Assembly: GCA_009774395.1 (NCBI GenBank)
Contig: VSNQ01000068.1
Location: 1 to 23,939 of the forward strand
Reading direction: 5' to 3'
Origin: Lachnospiraceae bacterium
GTDB taxonomy: Bacteria; Bacillota; Clostridia; Lachnospirales; Lachnospiraceae
Length of the DNA stretch: 23,939 bases
The notes below the pieces were generated by a model, which worked only from the letters and a program-made list of their open reading frames with translations, ran no database searches and was not told where the DNA came from. The position numbers were made by a program, and so were the translations under genes. Shown piece after piece: positions 15,761 to 23,687 of the stretch. Position 1 is the stretch's first letter, and each line of letters starts with the position of its first letter.

Positions 15761-15973
15761 TTGAGTAGAAAAATACATAAAAGTACAATAATCAATATTT
15801 CTATAATAACAATGACAGTAAGTATTATATTGTCATCTTTTATAATAGGAAATGCTGCAGGACGCTTTCAATCACAAGGAAAAATTGTATTTACCAATAA
15901 AACTGCTTCTGGTGAAGATGATGTAATTTTTGATGCGGCTGATTTTGAACGTCTTGCAAAAGCGTGCAAATAA
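15761..15973 (+). CDS. Small exported protein, 70 residues, short paralogue of the following gene
   Basis: TTG start at 15761, with AAGGGGGAGG at 15743-15752. The same frame is open upstream inside the fibre gene but that part is a shadow. The protein has a basic start, a hydrophobic segment (about 10-31, 'IINISIITMTVSIILSSFII') and a short exported part, 'FQSQGKIVFTNKTASGEDDV...FDAADFERL', then ends KACK. The next gene (16040) has the same 'YQSQGKIVFNNNTAQTVDDVIFDASDF' block after its own signal peptide, so the two are paralogous and this one stops where the partner continues. It may be a minor subunit, or a remnant of duplication. Similar S-Q-G-x-(I/V) ... D-(S/A)-x-D-(F/L) starts occur in other exported Clostridia proteins I recall. 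The function is unknown. Confidence 0.6.
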   Translation: MSRKIHKSTIINISIITMTVSIILSSFIIGNAAGRFQSQGKIVFTNKTASGEDDVIFDAADFERLAKACK

Positions 15974-15988
15974 AAGGTATAAGTAATG

Positions 15989-16019
15989 TATACTGAAAAA
16001 CTAATCGTTTTTGAGTATA
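15989..16019 (+). promoter_or_regulatory. Intergenic hairpin before the exported repeat protein gene
   Basis: TATACTGAAAAAC (15989-16001) pairs with GTTTTTGAGTATA (16007-16019) over 13 bp with one G-G mismatch and a 5-nt loop. No T-run follows, so it is unlikely to be a terminator. It ends just before the GAAAGGCAGG ribosome binding site at 16021, where it could affect translation or mRNA stability. Confidence 0.4.
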
Positions 16020-16039
16020 AGAAAGGCAGGTATAAATAT

Positions 16040-17356
16040 ATGAAGAAAAGCAATATTTTAACAATGGTAATATGTACAATAATGCTTTCCGCAGCTACAT
16101 TTTGCGGCGGAGCTATAGCAGCCGGAAATAAATCTGTATCATATCAATCACAAGGAAAGATTGTATTTAATAATAATACTGCTCAAACAGTAGATGATGT
16201 AATATTTGATGCCAGTGATTTTCAGACAATTGATGATATGGTAACAGCAGGAAAAACGCAGATTGGCATTGAGTTAAACAAGTATCCTTCAATAAATCTT
16301 GATTTGAATAATACGGTTCCAAGCTTCGGTGATTTATCCAATGCTGTCAGTATTTTGACAAATGATGTAAATGCGGATGGAAGTAAGATATTAAAGAATT
16401 ATACGGCTTATGTAAAGGGAAGTAAAATTCAAGGGACGATCGAGAGTAAAGCAGCAGCAACGTATACACCAAGTACGTCAGATCAGACCATTAATCAAGG
16501 AATTTATCTTTCCGGTGCACAGACAATTAAAGGGGATAAAAATTTAATTGCAGCAAATATATTGGAAAATAAAACAATATTTGGCGTTGCAGGAACACAC
16601 AAATGTGCTGTAACACCAACACAGACGAAAACAGTAACACCTTCTACGAAAGAACAAACGATAACACCAGATACTGGGAAGCTGCTTTCTAGTGTTACAG
16701 TAAGTGCAATTAGTACACAAACAAAAACGGCAACGCCGGGAAGCACAGAACAGACTATTTCACCAGATACAGGAAAGTATCTAACCAGTGTTAAGGTAAG
16801 CGCAGTTAGTACACAAACAAAAACAGCAACGCCGGGAAGCACAGAACAGACTATTTCGCCAGATTCTGGAAAGTATTTATCCAGTGTTACTGTTGAAGCG
16901 ATTGGTACACAAACAAAATCTGTTACTCCGGGAGCATCTGAACAAACTGTGTCGCCAGATGAAGGAAAGTATCTATCTTCTGTAACGGTGGCAGGGGATG
17001 AGGATTTATTGGCAGGAAATATTAAGAGCGGAGTAGAAATTTTTGGAGTTACAGGAACGTTAATAGGTAATAATGGTAATTCCGAGAAAATATCTGGTAC
17101 AACGACAAAGGATTATAGTGTTATTATTATGATGGCGGCAGAGGGAGCAGGAATTGGAACAGATACCACAATAGCTGATTATCAGGCACCCAAAATTACG
17201 GATGTTACAGTAAAGAGGCTGTTTAAATATAATAATGTGTGGTCATCAAATGTAAATCACCATGCAGCGCGGGCAGCCGTATACATTGCGTGTAATGTCC
17301 CACAAGGTTCAAAAATAACAAATGCTACCGGTTATACAATATATGGCATTGAATAA
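16040..17356 (+). CDS. Exported protein with four 32-residue phage-fibre-like repeats
   Basis: 438 residues from ATG 16040, chosen because AAAGGCAGG lies 9 bp upstream. The same frame is open from 15986, but that ATG has no binding site. Signal peptide about 1-28 ('LSAATFCGGAIAAG'). Next comes the 'SQGKIVF...DDVIFDASDFQTIDDM' block shared with the gene before. Residues about 140-190 include 'LIAANILENKTIFGVAGTH', and a second such hook, 'LLAGNIKSGVEIFGVTGTL', follows the repeats. Between them are four 32-residue units of the type 'TQTKTxTPxxxEQTxxPDxGKYLSSVTV', well known from phage tail and baseplate-associated proteins. The C-terminus is a beta-rich domain ending YGIE, with no anchor. It may be a secreted or fibre-associated surface subunit. 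This is the last gene before the hairpin at 17389. Confidence 0.75.
   Translation: MKKSNILTMVICTIMLSAATFCGGAIAAGNKSVSYQSQGKIVFNNNTAQTVDDVIFDASDFQTIDDMVTAGKTQIGIELNKYPSINLDLNNTVPSFGDLSNAVSILTNDVNADGSKILKNYTAYVKGSKIQGTIESKAAATYTPSTSDQTINQGIYLSGAQTIKGDKNLIAANILENKTIFGVAGTHKCAVTPTQTKTVTPSTKEQTITPDTGKLLSSVTVSAISTQTKTATPGSTEQTISPDTGKYLTSVKVSAVSTQTKTATPGSTEQTISPDSGKYLSSVTVEAIGTQTKSVTPGASEQTVSPDEGKYLSSVTVAGDEDLLAGNIKSGVEIFGVTGTLIGNNGNSEKISGTTTKDYSVIIMMAAEGAGIGTDTTIADYQAPKITDVTVKRLFKYNNVWSSNVNHHAARAAVYIACNVPQGSKITNATGYTIYGIE
16619..17002 (+). repeat. Four tandem 96-bp coding repeats
   Basis: Units start at 16619, 16715, 16811 and 16907, exactly 96 bp apart, in frame (32 codons). The second and third are closest at DNA level, sharing ACGCCGGGAAGCACAGAACA and adjacent bases, while the first and fourth have diverged. 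This suggests expansion by slippage or unequal exchange. Confidence 0.85.
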
Positions 17357-17388
17357 TAACAACGGTTAACGATTATATTTATTGTTTG

Positions 17389-17435
17389 GTTCCAAAAATA
17401 TGTTTCAGAAGTGATTCTGAATATATTTTTGGAAC
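17389..17435 (+). terminator. Long bipartite hairpin, possible terminator between two gene blocks
   Basis: GTTCCAAAAATAT (17389-17401) pairs perfectly with ATATTTTTGGAAC (17423-17435). Inside it TCAGAA pairs with TTCTGA around a GTGA loop. It follows the 17356 stop by 32 bp. The stem is AT-rich and only a weak T-rich stretch (TTTGTATTT) follows, so termination may be partial. Confidence 0.5.
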
Positions 17436-17436
17436 T

Positions 17437-17466
17437 TTGTATTTATAAGAACCTTTAGAGTATATA
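17437..17466 (+). promoter_or_regulatory. Possible sigma-A promoter for the topB-mob block
   Basis: TTGTAT (17437-17442) and TATATA (17461-17466) are separated by 18 bp, directly after the hairpin and about 25 bp before the topB start. The -35 match is modest. The location between two functional gene blocks raises the likelihood. Confidence 0.35.
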
Positions 17467-17490
17467 ACTTATAGAAAGGAACAAGAAAAT

Positions 17491-19599
17491 ATGGGAAAAA
17501 TTCTAATTATTGCGGAAAAACCCTCCGCAGGACGTGATATTGCCAGAATATTAAAAGTAACACAAGACAAAAAAGGATATATGGAAAGTGACGAATATAT
17601 TATTTCTTGGGCAGTAGGACATTTGGTTGAATTAAAAGACCCAGAAGATATTGATGAAGTATATAAAACGTGGAAAGTGGAAGATATTCCGCTTCCAGCA
17701 GACAATGGTCTTAAAGTAAAGGAGAGCGGTAAAGCGCAATTTTATATACTTAAAAAATTGATTGATAGAGAAGACATTACATATTTGATTAATGCTGGTG
17801 ACGCTGGACGGGAAGGACTATTGATACAATCATGGATATATCGTATGGCGGGAAACCAGCATCCGGTAAAAATTCTTTGGGCATCCTCTCTGACAGATGA
17901 GGCGATTAAAAATGCAATGAGCAGGCTGCATAATGAAGATGAAACGATATTTCAAAATTTGCTATTAGAAGCGGAAACAAGGGCGATTGCAGATCAAGTA
18001 TATGGATATAATTATACAAGGCTTCTTACCTGTCTTTATGCCGGAGGGCGGACGGTTCTATCATATGGCAGGTGTCAGACACCATTGCTTAATTTAATTG
18101 TTAAACGAGATATAGAACATGAAAACTTTGTTTCACAATCATTCTGGAACTTGTCTATAAGATTTAAGGAAGGTTTTACTGGGACAGAAATAGGAGAAGA
18201 TGATAAAACAAAAAAGTATCTGCAAAAAGATCAGGGGCTTACTGCTGTAAATATTTGTAATCAAGCCGGAAAAGCAGTGATTCTAAGCTGTATAAAGGAA
18301 CAAAAATCCAAGAAAGCACCAGTGTTATACAATCTTGCCGAACTGCAGGGTGTTATGGGAAAGAAATATGGATTTACGCCGGATAAAACGCTGCAAATTG
18401 CACAGGCACTTTATGAGAAGCACAAAATATTATCATATCCAAGAACAGACAGCCGCTATTTATCAACAGATATCTTTAACGAAATTACGGAACATTTAAA
18501 GTGCTGCTGCTTTGGAAAATTTAAAGAATACATTGATAAAATACAATACATTGAAACAACAATGGATAAAACATATTTTAATGACAATAAAGTATCTGAT
18601 CATCATGCTCTTATCCCAACAATTAATAAAAAGACACCTGATATTTATGCACAGTTAACGGAGGACGAAAGAAACTGTTTTGATGAAATCATTGTCAGTC
18701 TTATTGCAATTTTTTATCCTGAATACCAATATGAAGCTGCAGAAGTTATTACAAGAGTCGAAGAAAAACTTTTCCGTTCTTCAGGCAGTATCTTAGTGTC
18801 ATCTGGATATCAAGAAGTGTATCAGCTTTTGAAAATAGCAGATAATAATACGAAAAATCAGGAAGATGACTTACAACAACAGTTTCCGGAATTAAGAGAA
18901 GGGCAGGAATTAGAAATTGAAATATCTGAACTAAAAGAAGGGAAAACGCAGCCGCCAGCTTTATATAATCCTGGTAATATTATTAAATTAATGGGGAAAT
19001 ATAAGATTGGAACCTCGGCAACATCTGCTGGAATTATTCAAAATTTGATAGATAGAGGATTTGTAAAATTAGAAAAGAATAAATACACATCAACAGAGCT
19101 TGGACGTAAATTACTTCAATTTATTCCTAATATCTTAAAATCCCCTAATATGACAATAGAATTTGAAGAAAAACTGCAAAAAGTAAATACTGGAGAAATC
19201 AGCAAAGAAACATTTATAGAGGAAATACAGCAGGAAATTAAAATAAATAAACAAGAGTTTATGAAAAATATTCCAGCAGAAAAACTTGGCGGCTGCCCGC
19301 CTATTGGTAAATGTCCGCTATGCGGAAGAAATATAAAAAATGGTAAGAAAAATTGGTATTGCGAAGGCTATAAGCTAGAACCGAGATGCAGCTTTACTAT
19401 TTGGAAGGAAATAGCTGGTAAAAAAATATCAGAAACAGAAGTAAAAAAGTTAATTCGTGATAAGAGAACGGGGTTAATTAAAGGTTTTATAGCAAAGAAC
19501 AATAATCGGTTTGATGCATACCTTGTATTGAAATCTGACGAAGCAGGCACAACAAAAATAGTCTTTGCATTTCCAGATAAAAAGGGGGGTAAAAAATAA
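17491..19599 (+). CDS. topB: DNA topoisomerase III, element-borne
   Basis: 702 residues, ATG 17491 with GAAAGGAAC upstream. The N-terminal Toprim domain starts 'KILIIAEKPSAGRDIARIL', with the catalytic glutamate in EKPS and the acidic 'NAGDAGREGLLI' motif near 107. The type IA core contains 'SYPRTDSRYLS' with catalytic Y316, and 'SDHHALIPT' near 370. The C-terminal part (about 605-630) has a cysteine cluster 'CPLCGRNIKNGKKNWYCEG', a degenerate zinc-ribbon, followed by the 'F-T-I-W-K-E-I-A-G-K-K-I-S' segment typical of TopB. The enzyme passes single strands and can resolve replication or transfer intermediates; topB homologues are common on Gram-positive conjugative elements. Its stop overlaps the start of the next gene (TAATG). 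Complete. Confidence 0.95.
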   Translation: MGKILIIAEKPSAGRDIARILKVTQDKKGYMESDEYIISWAVGHLVELKDPEDIDEVYKTWKVEDIPLPADNGLKVKESGKAQFYILKKLIDREDITYLINAGDAGREGLLIQSWIYRMAGNQHPVKILWASSLTDEAIKNAMSRLHNEDETIFQNLLLEAETRAIADQVYGYNYTRLLTCLYAGGRTVLSYGRCQTPLLNLIVKRDIEHENFVSQSFWNLSIRFKEGFTGTEIGEDDKTKKYLQKDQGLTAVNICNQAGKAVILSCIKEQKSKKAPVLYNLAELQGVMGKKYGFTPDKTLQIAQALYEKHKILSYPRTDSRYLSTDIFNEITEHLKCCCFGKFKEYIDKIQYIETTMDKTYFNDNKVSDHHALIPTINKKTPDIYAQLTEDERNCFDEIIVSLIAIFYPEYQYEAAEVITRVEEKLFRSSGSILVSSGYQEVYQLLKIADNNTKNQEDDLQQQFPELREGQELEIEISELKEGKTQPPALYNPGNIIKLMGKYKIGTSATSAGIIQNLIDRGFVKLEKNKYTSTELGRKLLQFIPNILKSPNMTIEFEEKLQKVNTGEISKETFIEEIQQEIKINKQEFMKNIPAEKLGGCPPIGKCPLCGRNIKNGKKNWYCEGYKLEPRCSFTIWKEIAGKKISETEVKKLIRDKRTGLIKGFIAKNNNRFDAYLVLKSDEAGTTKIVFAFPDKKGGKK

Positions 19600-21560
19600 T
19601 GCCAGATACTATAATACAAAAAAGAAATCAATTTTTAAAAACCGCCGTGGAGCTGGACATAGAAATTATGAAACTAAATGATATGATAGCAGAAAATTTA
19701 CAGAAAGCAGTAGACATTGAAATACGGTCTTTAGGAGTTGTTTCTGAGATTACCCAGAATTTCTTAGAAACATACCATTATCGGATTGAAGGAGGACGTG
19801 TAACTGCTATGATACCAACACAAGAAACAAAAAATACACAGGAAAAGCCGTTATTACCTCCGCCTCGCAAGATTACCCAAACTGAATTGGATAAGATAAT
19901 AGCAGAGCATCAAGAAAAGCAGCGCAAAGGAATTTATGAAGTGCTAGATTTATCGAACTGTCTTTTTGAAAATATTACGTTTAAAGGGGGTTATCGGGAT
20001 ATTCTTTTTGTAATGAGTGATTTTAAAAATTGTACTTTTCAAAACGCTCAAATGGAAAATATCAGTTTTTCAAAAGCAGATTTTATAGGAGGTGGTGTGC
20101 TGCAATCAAACTTTAATAATTGTAATTTTTATGATTCAGGAATTAATTTTTCCCAATTTAATGACTCTACATTTAATGACTGTTCGTTTTTAAAGACTGC
20201 TTTTTTTGCAGGAAAGATTGTAGGAAACCAGTTTTATCAATGCGATTTTGCTAAGAGTTGGATTGGACAGACGGAATTTAGTGATAATATGCTGCAGAAG
20301 TGTCAAGGAATAGAAGAAATAGATATTTTAAATAATGCAGAAGCATATCAGCAGAATTTTAAGAAAAATCCATTTGCAGATAATGGCATAAGATACAAAT
20401 TTACGATAAAGACAGCAGATTTCAAAAATAATGATTTTGGAGCAGTACTGCAAGCGCATCAGAACGGCAAACAGATAATAGAACGTGAAATAAACGTAAA
20501 TTACAATACTATTTCACATAAAATAGAAAAAATGGATAGTAAGCAGGAAGACACTTTATTGAAGAAAATATGGGATTTGATGCAGCCAGAAATTGAAAAA
20601 GAAGTGCAAAAACAAGAGTATGATAATAGAATCCCAACAGCAGGCATTAAAGTTATGGTACATAAATCCGAAAGTTTATGCCTTCAAGATAAAAGAATGT
20701 ATGACCTAAAAGAATTTGCGGCTAGAATAGATTCCTTTAAAATAGATTCGTGTAGTAGTAATAGTCAGCTAGGAACAATGCAGCATCCAAAAGTTGAATT
20801 TACATTAATATTCAATACGCCGAGAGGTAATGTGCAGCATTATAAGGATAGTTGCTGCTTGGGCAAAAATCAAGATTTATTAAATCATATTAAGGAATCA
20901 AAGTTTTTTAGTAATGCAGAAATACATTATTTAGAAAGTTATATTAAAAATACGACAACGCCAATGTCAGATCAAATTCGGCAGACAGCACCGATACAAA
21001 GAGAAAACGAGCAACTAAAATTGGAATATAGAGGCGAAGCATATATAAAAGGCACAGGAGAAAAGCAGATACCTGTATGTATTACGGGACACACACCAGA
21101 AGAAGTACTTACAGCATTGCGGATTAGAAATCAAAATCAGACTGCGGATAAACAGCTTGTTACTTGCTATATGAAGAAAATAAATCCACAGACGCATCAA
21201 TATGAAACACAGGCAAAATATGATATAAAGACAGGCTTGGATATTACTCCGATCTACTTGCAGCTTCCTCATGTAAAAGATGGACAGTGGGAGAAAATTG
21301 AAGATTTATTAAAGAAAAACGGAGCAAAATATAATCCGCAGAAAAAGGCATTTTATATAACAAGACAAAATGATCTAAACTTTTTTGCAAGCTATATTCC
21401 TGCCAATGTATATGCACATTTAAAATCACAGACTTTGGTAAAAAATCCATCCAGTCAAAAAACACCTATAAGTAGTAAATTAAATGAAAATAAAAACAAA
21501 ACAAATTCTACGCATTTAAATCAGCATAGGCAGAAAAAAGCAGATGCGTTGGTTCTGTAA
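19599..21560 (+). CDS. Pentapeptide-repeat protein with polyvalent-type C-terminal domains
   Basis: 653 residues. ATG 19599 shares its A with the topB stop, and AAGGGGGG lies just upstream, so translation is coupled to topB. Residues 1-110 are helical. Residues about 116-235 are pentapeptide-like, with F/L every fifth residue (DLSNCLFENITF, SDFKNCTFQNAQMENISF, NFNNCNFYDS, STFNDCSF). Such right-handed quadrilateral helices can mimic B-form DNA. Residues about 345-450 ('MYDLKEFAARIDSF ... HIKESKFF') resemble the large-polyvalent-protein domains of conjugative and phage proteins. Residues 552-588 ('YLQLPHVKDGQWEKIEDLLKKNGAKYNPQKKAFYI') fit a DUF5710-like module. The tail is basic and disordered. 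It may protect incoming DNA or modulate topoisomerase or gyrase. The domain calls are by eye and the role is inferred. Confidence 0.7.
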   Translation: MPDTIIQKRNQFLKTAVELDIEIMKLNDMIAENLQKAVDIEIRSLGVVSEITQNFLETYHYRIEGGRVTAMIPTQETKNTQEKPLLPPPRKITQTELDKIIAEHQEKQRKGIYEVLDLSNCLFENITFKGGYRDILFVMSDFKNCTFQNAQMENISFSKADFIGGGVLQSNFNNCNFYDSGINFSQFNDSTFNDCSFLKTAFFAGKIVGNQFYQCDFAKSWIGQTEFSDNMLQKCQGIEEIDILNNAEAYQQNFKKNPFADNGIRYKFTIKTADFKNNDFGAVLQAHQNGKQIIEREINVNYNTISHKIEKMDSKQEDTLLKKIWDLMQPEIEKEVQKQEYDNRIPTAGIKVMVHKSESLCLQDKRMYDLKEFAARIDSFKIDSCSSNSQLGTMQHPKVEFTLIFNTPRGNVQHYKDSCCLGKNQDLLNHIKESKFFSNAEIHYLESYIKNTTTPMSDQIRQTAPIQRENEQLKLEYRGEAYIKGTGEKQIPVCITGHTPEEVLTALRIRNQNQTADKQLVTCYMKKINPQTHQYETQAKYDIKTGLDITPIYLQLPHVKDGQWEKIEDLLKKNGAKYNPQKKAFYITRQNDLNFFASYIPANVYAHLKSQTLVKNPSSQKTPISSKLNENKNKTNSTHLNQHRQKKADALVL

Positions 21561-21574
21561 GGGAGGCTAATAGG

Positions 21575-21928
21575 ATGCAGGAGGAAAAAAAGATAACACA
21601 GGCATATCGAGTGCGGAGCCGCAATATTCATATTATGGCGACCGATTTTGAATATGAACAGATTATAAATAAGATGAAAGCATCAGGAAAAACTTCGCTG
21701 CGTGAATTTTTAATTGACGCAGCTATTAACGGATATCTGATAAAGGTGGATTATTCTGATATGCGTAATCTTGCATACGAGATTAATAAGATAGGTATAA
21801 ATATCAATCAAATTGCCCACAAAGTTAACAGCAAGGATGCAGTGAGCAAAACAGATATGAATGAAATAAAGGATAAGATAGATATAATCTGGAACTTAAT
21901 CAAAGCGAAATTCTATCAGATGCCTTGA
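21575..21928 (+). CDS. mobC: MobC-family relaxosome accessory protein
   Basis: 117 residues, ATG 21575 with GGGAGG 10 bp before, 14 bp after the previous stop. A basic start (RVRSRNIHIMATDFEYEQI) leads into a ribbon-helix-helix-like N-terminus. The C-terminal half has the MobC signature 'LAYEINKIGININQIAHKVN' (about 67-86), where L-x-x-I-G-N/I-N-x-N-Q-I-A is the conserved core. MobC binds oriT and helps the relaxase open it. It ends one base before the frame of the relaxase gene, a tight pair as in most MobC-relaxase loci. Confidence 0.88.
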   Translation: MQEEKKITQAYRVRSRNIHIMATDFEYEQIINKMKASGKTSLREFLIDAAINGYLIKVDYSDMRNLAYEINKIGININQIAHKVNSKDAVSKTDMNEIKDKIDIIWNLIKAKFYQMP

Positions 21929-21946
21929 TTGGGAAAAGAGGTACAT

Positions 21947-23470
21947 ATGGCAGTTTCAAAAATTCATGCTTTATATAATACTCTTGGAAAAGCAATTTCT
22001 TATATTACGAATCCGGATAAAACAGATGGCGGATGTTTGGTTTCTTCTTTTGGATGCAGTATAGAAACGGCAGCAATTGAAATGATGTTAACAGCCAGCC
22101 AAGGTAGAAACATTGGGAATCGAATTGGATATCATATGCTGCAGTCTTTTTCCCCAGAGGATAACATTACGCCGGAAAAAGCGCATGAGTTAGGAAAAGA
22201 GTTTGCCGATAAAATGCTGAAAGGAAAATTTGAATATGTAATTGCAACCCATATTGATAAAGACCATATTCATAACCATATCATTTTTAATGCCACAAGT
22301 TTTTATGATCTTAATAAATATCATCACGATAATAAAGATACGCAGCGTATGCATGAGATTAATGATAAAATATGCAGTGAAAATGATTTGTCTGTAGTTG
22401 AGAAAAAATCTGTAGACAAGAAATTAGCAGACAAGAGCAGGGAAAAGAAAAAGTATCGAAAAGGTGAAGACATATCATTAAGAGCAAAATTAAAAACGGC
22501 AATTGAAGAAGCAATATCCCGATCAGGCACATTTGAAGAATTTTTACAGATTATGAAACTCGAAGGGTTCGATCATGCATATCGTGGAAAGATGCTTCGG
22601 TTCCAAGTTCCCAGTTTGGGAAATTCTAAGGGATATAGTATGATTCGATTGAACGGAAAGAATATGTATACAGAGGAGCAGATTCGCAAGAAAATTCAAA
22701 ATCAGCAACAGTCAAAAGTTAATGAAAATTCAGAGAATGAACAACAACAGTTACAACAAACTACAATAAAATCAAAAGAAAAAGAACAGCTTCCAAAGAC
22801 AAAGATAAATCAAAAGACATCAAGCCAATACGATAAACCAAACAAGAAACGAATGAATCTTATTGTAGATATATCCAAAAATATCAAGGCACAAGAATCA
22901 AGAGCATATAATCAGGCATTAGTAAGGAGTAATATTGATACACTGGTAAAAACAATGAACTTTCTGACAGAAAATAATATTCAAAATCCAGATGACTTTA
23001 AAAATTATTACGCTGCCAAAAGTGCAGAGTATGAATTTATTCGAGAAGATATTAAGCAATTAGAGAACAAACAAATTGCTTTATCCGAAAAAATAAAATT
23101 CACACAGGATTATAAAAAATATCATAATCTTTATTACGCAGCCAAACGCGCAGGAAGCAGAACAAAGTTTTATATGGAACATGAAAGTGAAATTGTTGCT
23201 TTTGAAGCAGCACGATTATATTTTACGCGGATAGGAGAAAATCCAGACAAGATAAACTTAACAGACTTATTTGCGGACTACAGACTTATTAAAGAGGATA
23301 AATTTGTAACGGGACTGTCACTAAAGGAAGCTGGAAAAGAAATAAACAATTTGGATATTATTTCTAAAAATGTAGAGGATGCGTTGGGGATTGAATTGGT
23401 GGAGAGGGAAAAACAGAATCAGATAAAAGAGAATACAAAAAAGAAAGTAAATAGAGATGTAGCACGATAG
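21947..23470 (+). CDS. Relaxase/mobilization nuclease (VirD2-like, PF03432 type)
   Basis: 507 residues from ATG 21947 (MAVSKIHALYN), preferred over the TTG at 21929 because AAGAGG sits 6 bp before it. The N-terminal nuclease domain has the likely nucleophile Y19 in 'AISYITNPDKT' and the metal-binding motif HIDKDHIHNH (H102, H107, H109, H111) followed by 'IIFNATSF'. This is the three-histidine motif of MOBP-like relaxases. A lysine-rich stretch follows, then a small domain ('FEEFLQIMKLEGFDHAYRGKMLRFQ', about 195-220) common in this family. The C-terminal half is Q/K-rich and coiled-coil. It nicks oriT, stays on the 5' end and leads the strand through the channel. It starts 18 bp after mobC and ends just before the hairpin-rich region. 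Confidence 0.93.
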   Translation: MAVSKIHALYNTLGKAISYITNPDKTDGGCLVSSFGCSIETAAIEMMLTASQGRNIGNRIGYHMLQSFSPEDNITPEKAHELGKEFADKMLKGKFEYVIATHIDKDHIHNHIIFNATSFYDLNKYHHDNKDTQRMHEINDKICSENDLSVVEKKSVDKKLADKSREKKKYRKGEDISLRAKLKTAIEEAISRSGTFEEFLQIMKLEGFDHAYRGKMLRFQVPSLGNSKGYSMIRLNGKNMYTEEQIRKKIQNQQQSKVNENSENEQQQLQQTTIKSKEKEQLPKTKINQKTSSQYDKPNKKRMNLIVDISKNIKAQESRAYNQALVRSNIDTLVKTMNFLTENNIQNPDDFKNYYAAKSAEYEFIREDIKQLENKQIALSEKIKFTQDYKKYHNLYYAAKRAGSRTKFYMEHESEIVAFEAARLYFTRIGENPDKINLTDLFADYRLIKEDKFVTGLSLKEAGKEINNLDIISKNVEDALGIELVEREKQNQIKENTKKKVNRDVAR

Positions 23471-23484
23471 AGGAAGCAAATAAT

Positions 23485-23686
23485 CATTTTCGCAGAAAAT
23501 GAAAAAAAGGGGTTTGGGGAATTTCCCCAACAAGCCAAAAATAAAAAAACGCCTGCGTAGTTTTTTTATTTTTGGCATCTGTGTGTACACAGATGCGTAG
23601 CTTGCTATTCCATGAAAATGGGGATTTTCATGGGTCAGCCGCGAGCGGCTGGAAGCATCTAACGATGCCAATTTCAATGTGAAATT
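23485..23686. other. Hairpin array after the relaxase gene: candidate oriT or structured RNA
   Basis: The 308 bp between 23470 and 23779 hold no convincing gene but at least eight back-to-back inverted repeats. Arms: CATTTTC/GAAAATG 23485-23501; TTGGGGAA/TTCCCCAA 23514-23530; a 17-bp stem 23534-23576; GCATCTGTGT/ACACAGATGC 23575-23596; CCATGAAAAT/ATTTTCATGG with GGGG loop 23610-23633; CAGCCGC/GCGGCTG 23636-23651; GCATC/GATGC 23655-23668; AATTTCA/TGAAATT 23670-23686. A TGCGTAG direct repeat occurs at 23554 and 23594. Stems beside mob genes are typical of oriT sites, which makes this the best oriT candidate in the window. A structured non-coding RNA or terminator cluster is the alternative. Confidence 0.55.
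23534..23576. terminator. 17-bp perfect A/T-tract hairpin, possible bidirectional terminator
   Basis: GCCAAAAATAAAAAAAC (23534-23550) pairs without mismatch with 23560-23576, around a 9-nt loop (GCCTGCGTA). The A-tract 5' and T-tract 3' could act as a bidirectional terminator for the relaxase transcript, though the stem itself is GC-poor. It may equally be part of oriT. Confidence 0.4.
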
Positions 23687-23687
23687 T

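Noticed and set aside
16619..17002. Regular 96-bp repeats considered as CRISPR or satellite DNA
   Set aside because: The repeats are in frame, diverged at synonymous positions and encode a known type of protein repeat. There are no spacers and no cas genes.
23321..23677. 118-residue minus-strand frame across the hairpin array
   Set aside because: It overlaps the end of the relaxase gene and arises from the inverted-repeat region. There is no convincing ribosome binding site, and the translation is basic then F/L-rich, as expected from antisense A/T tracts.
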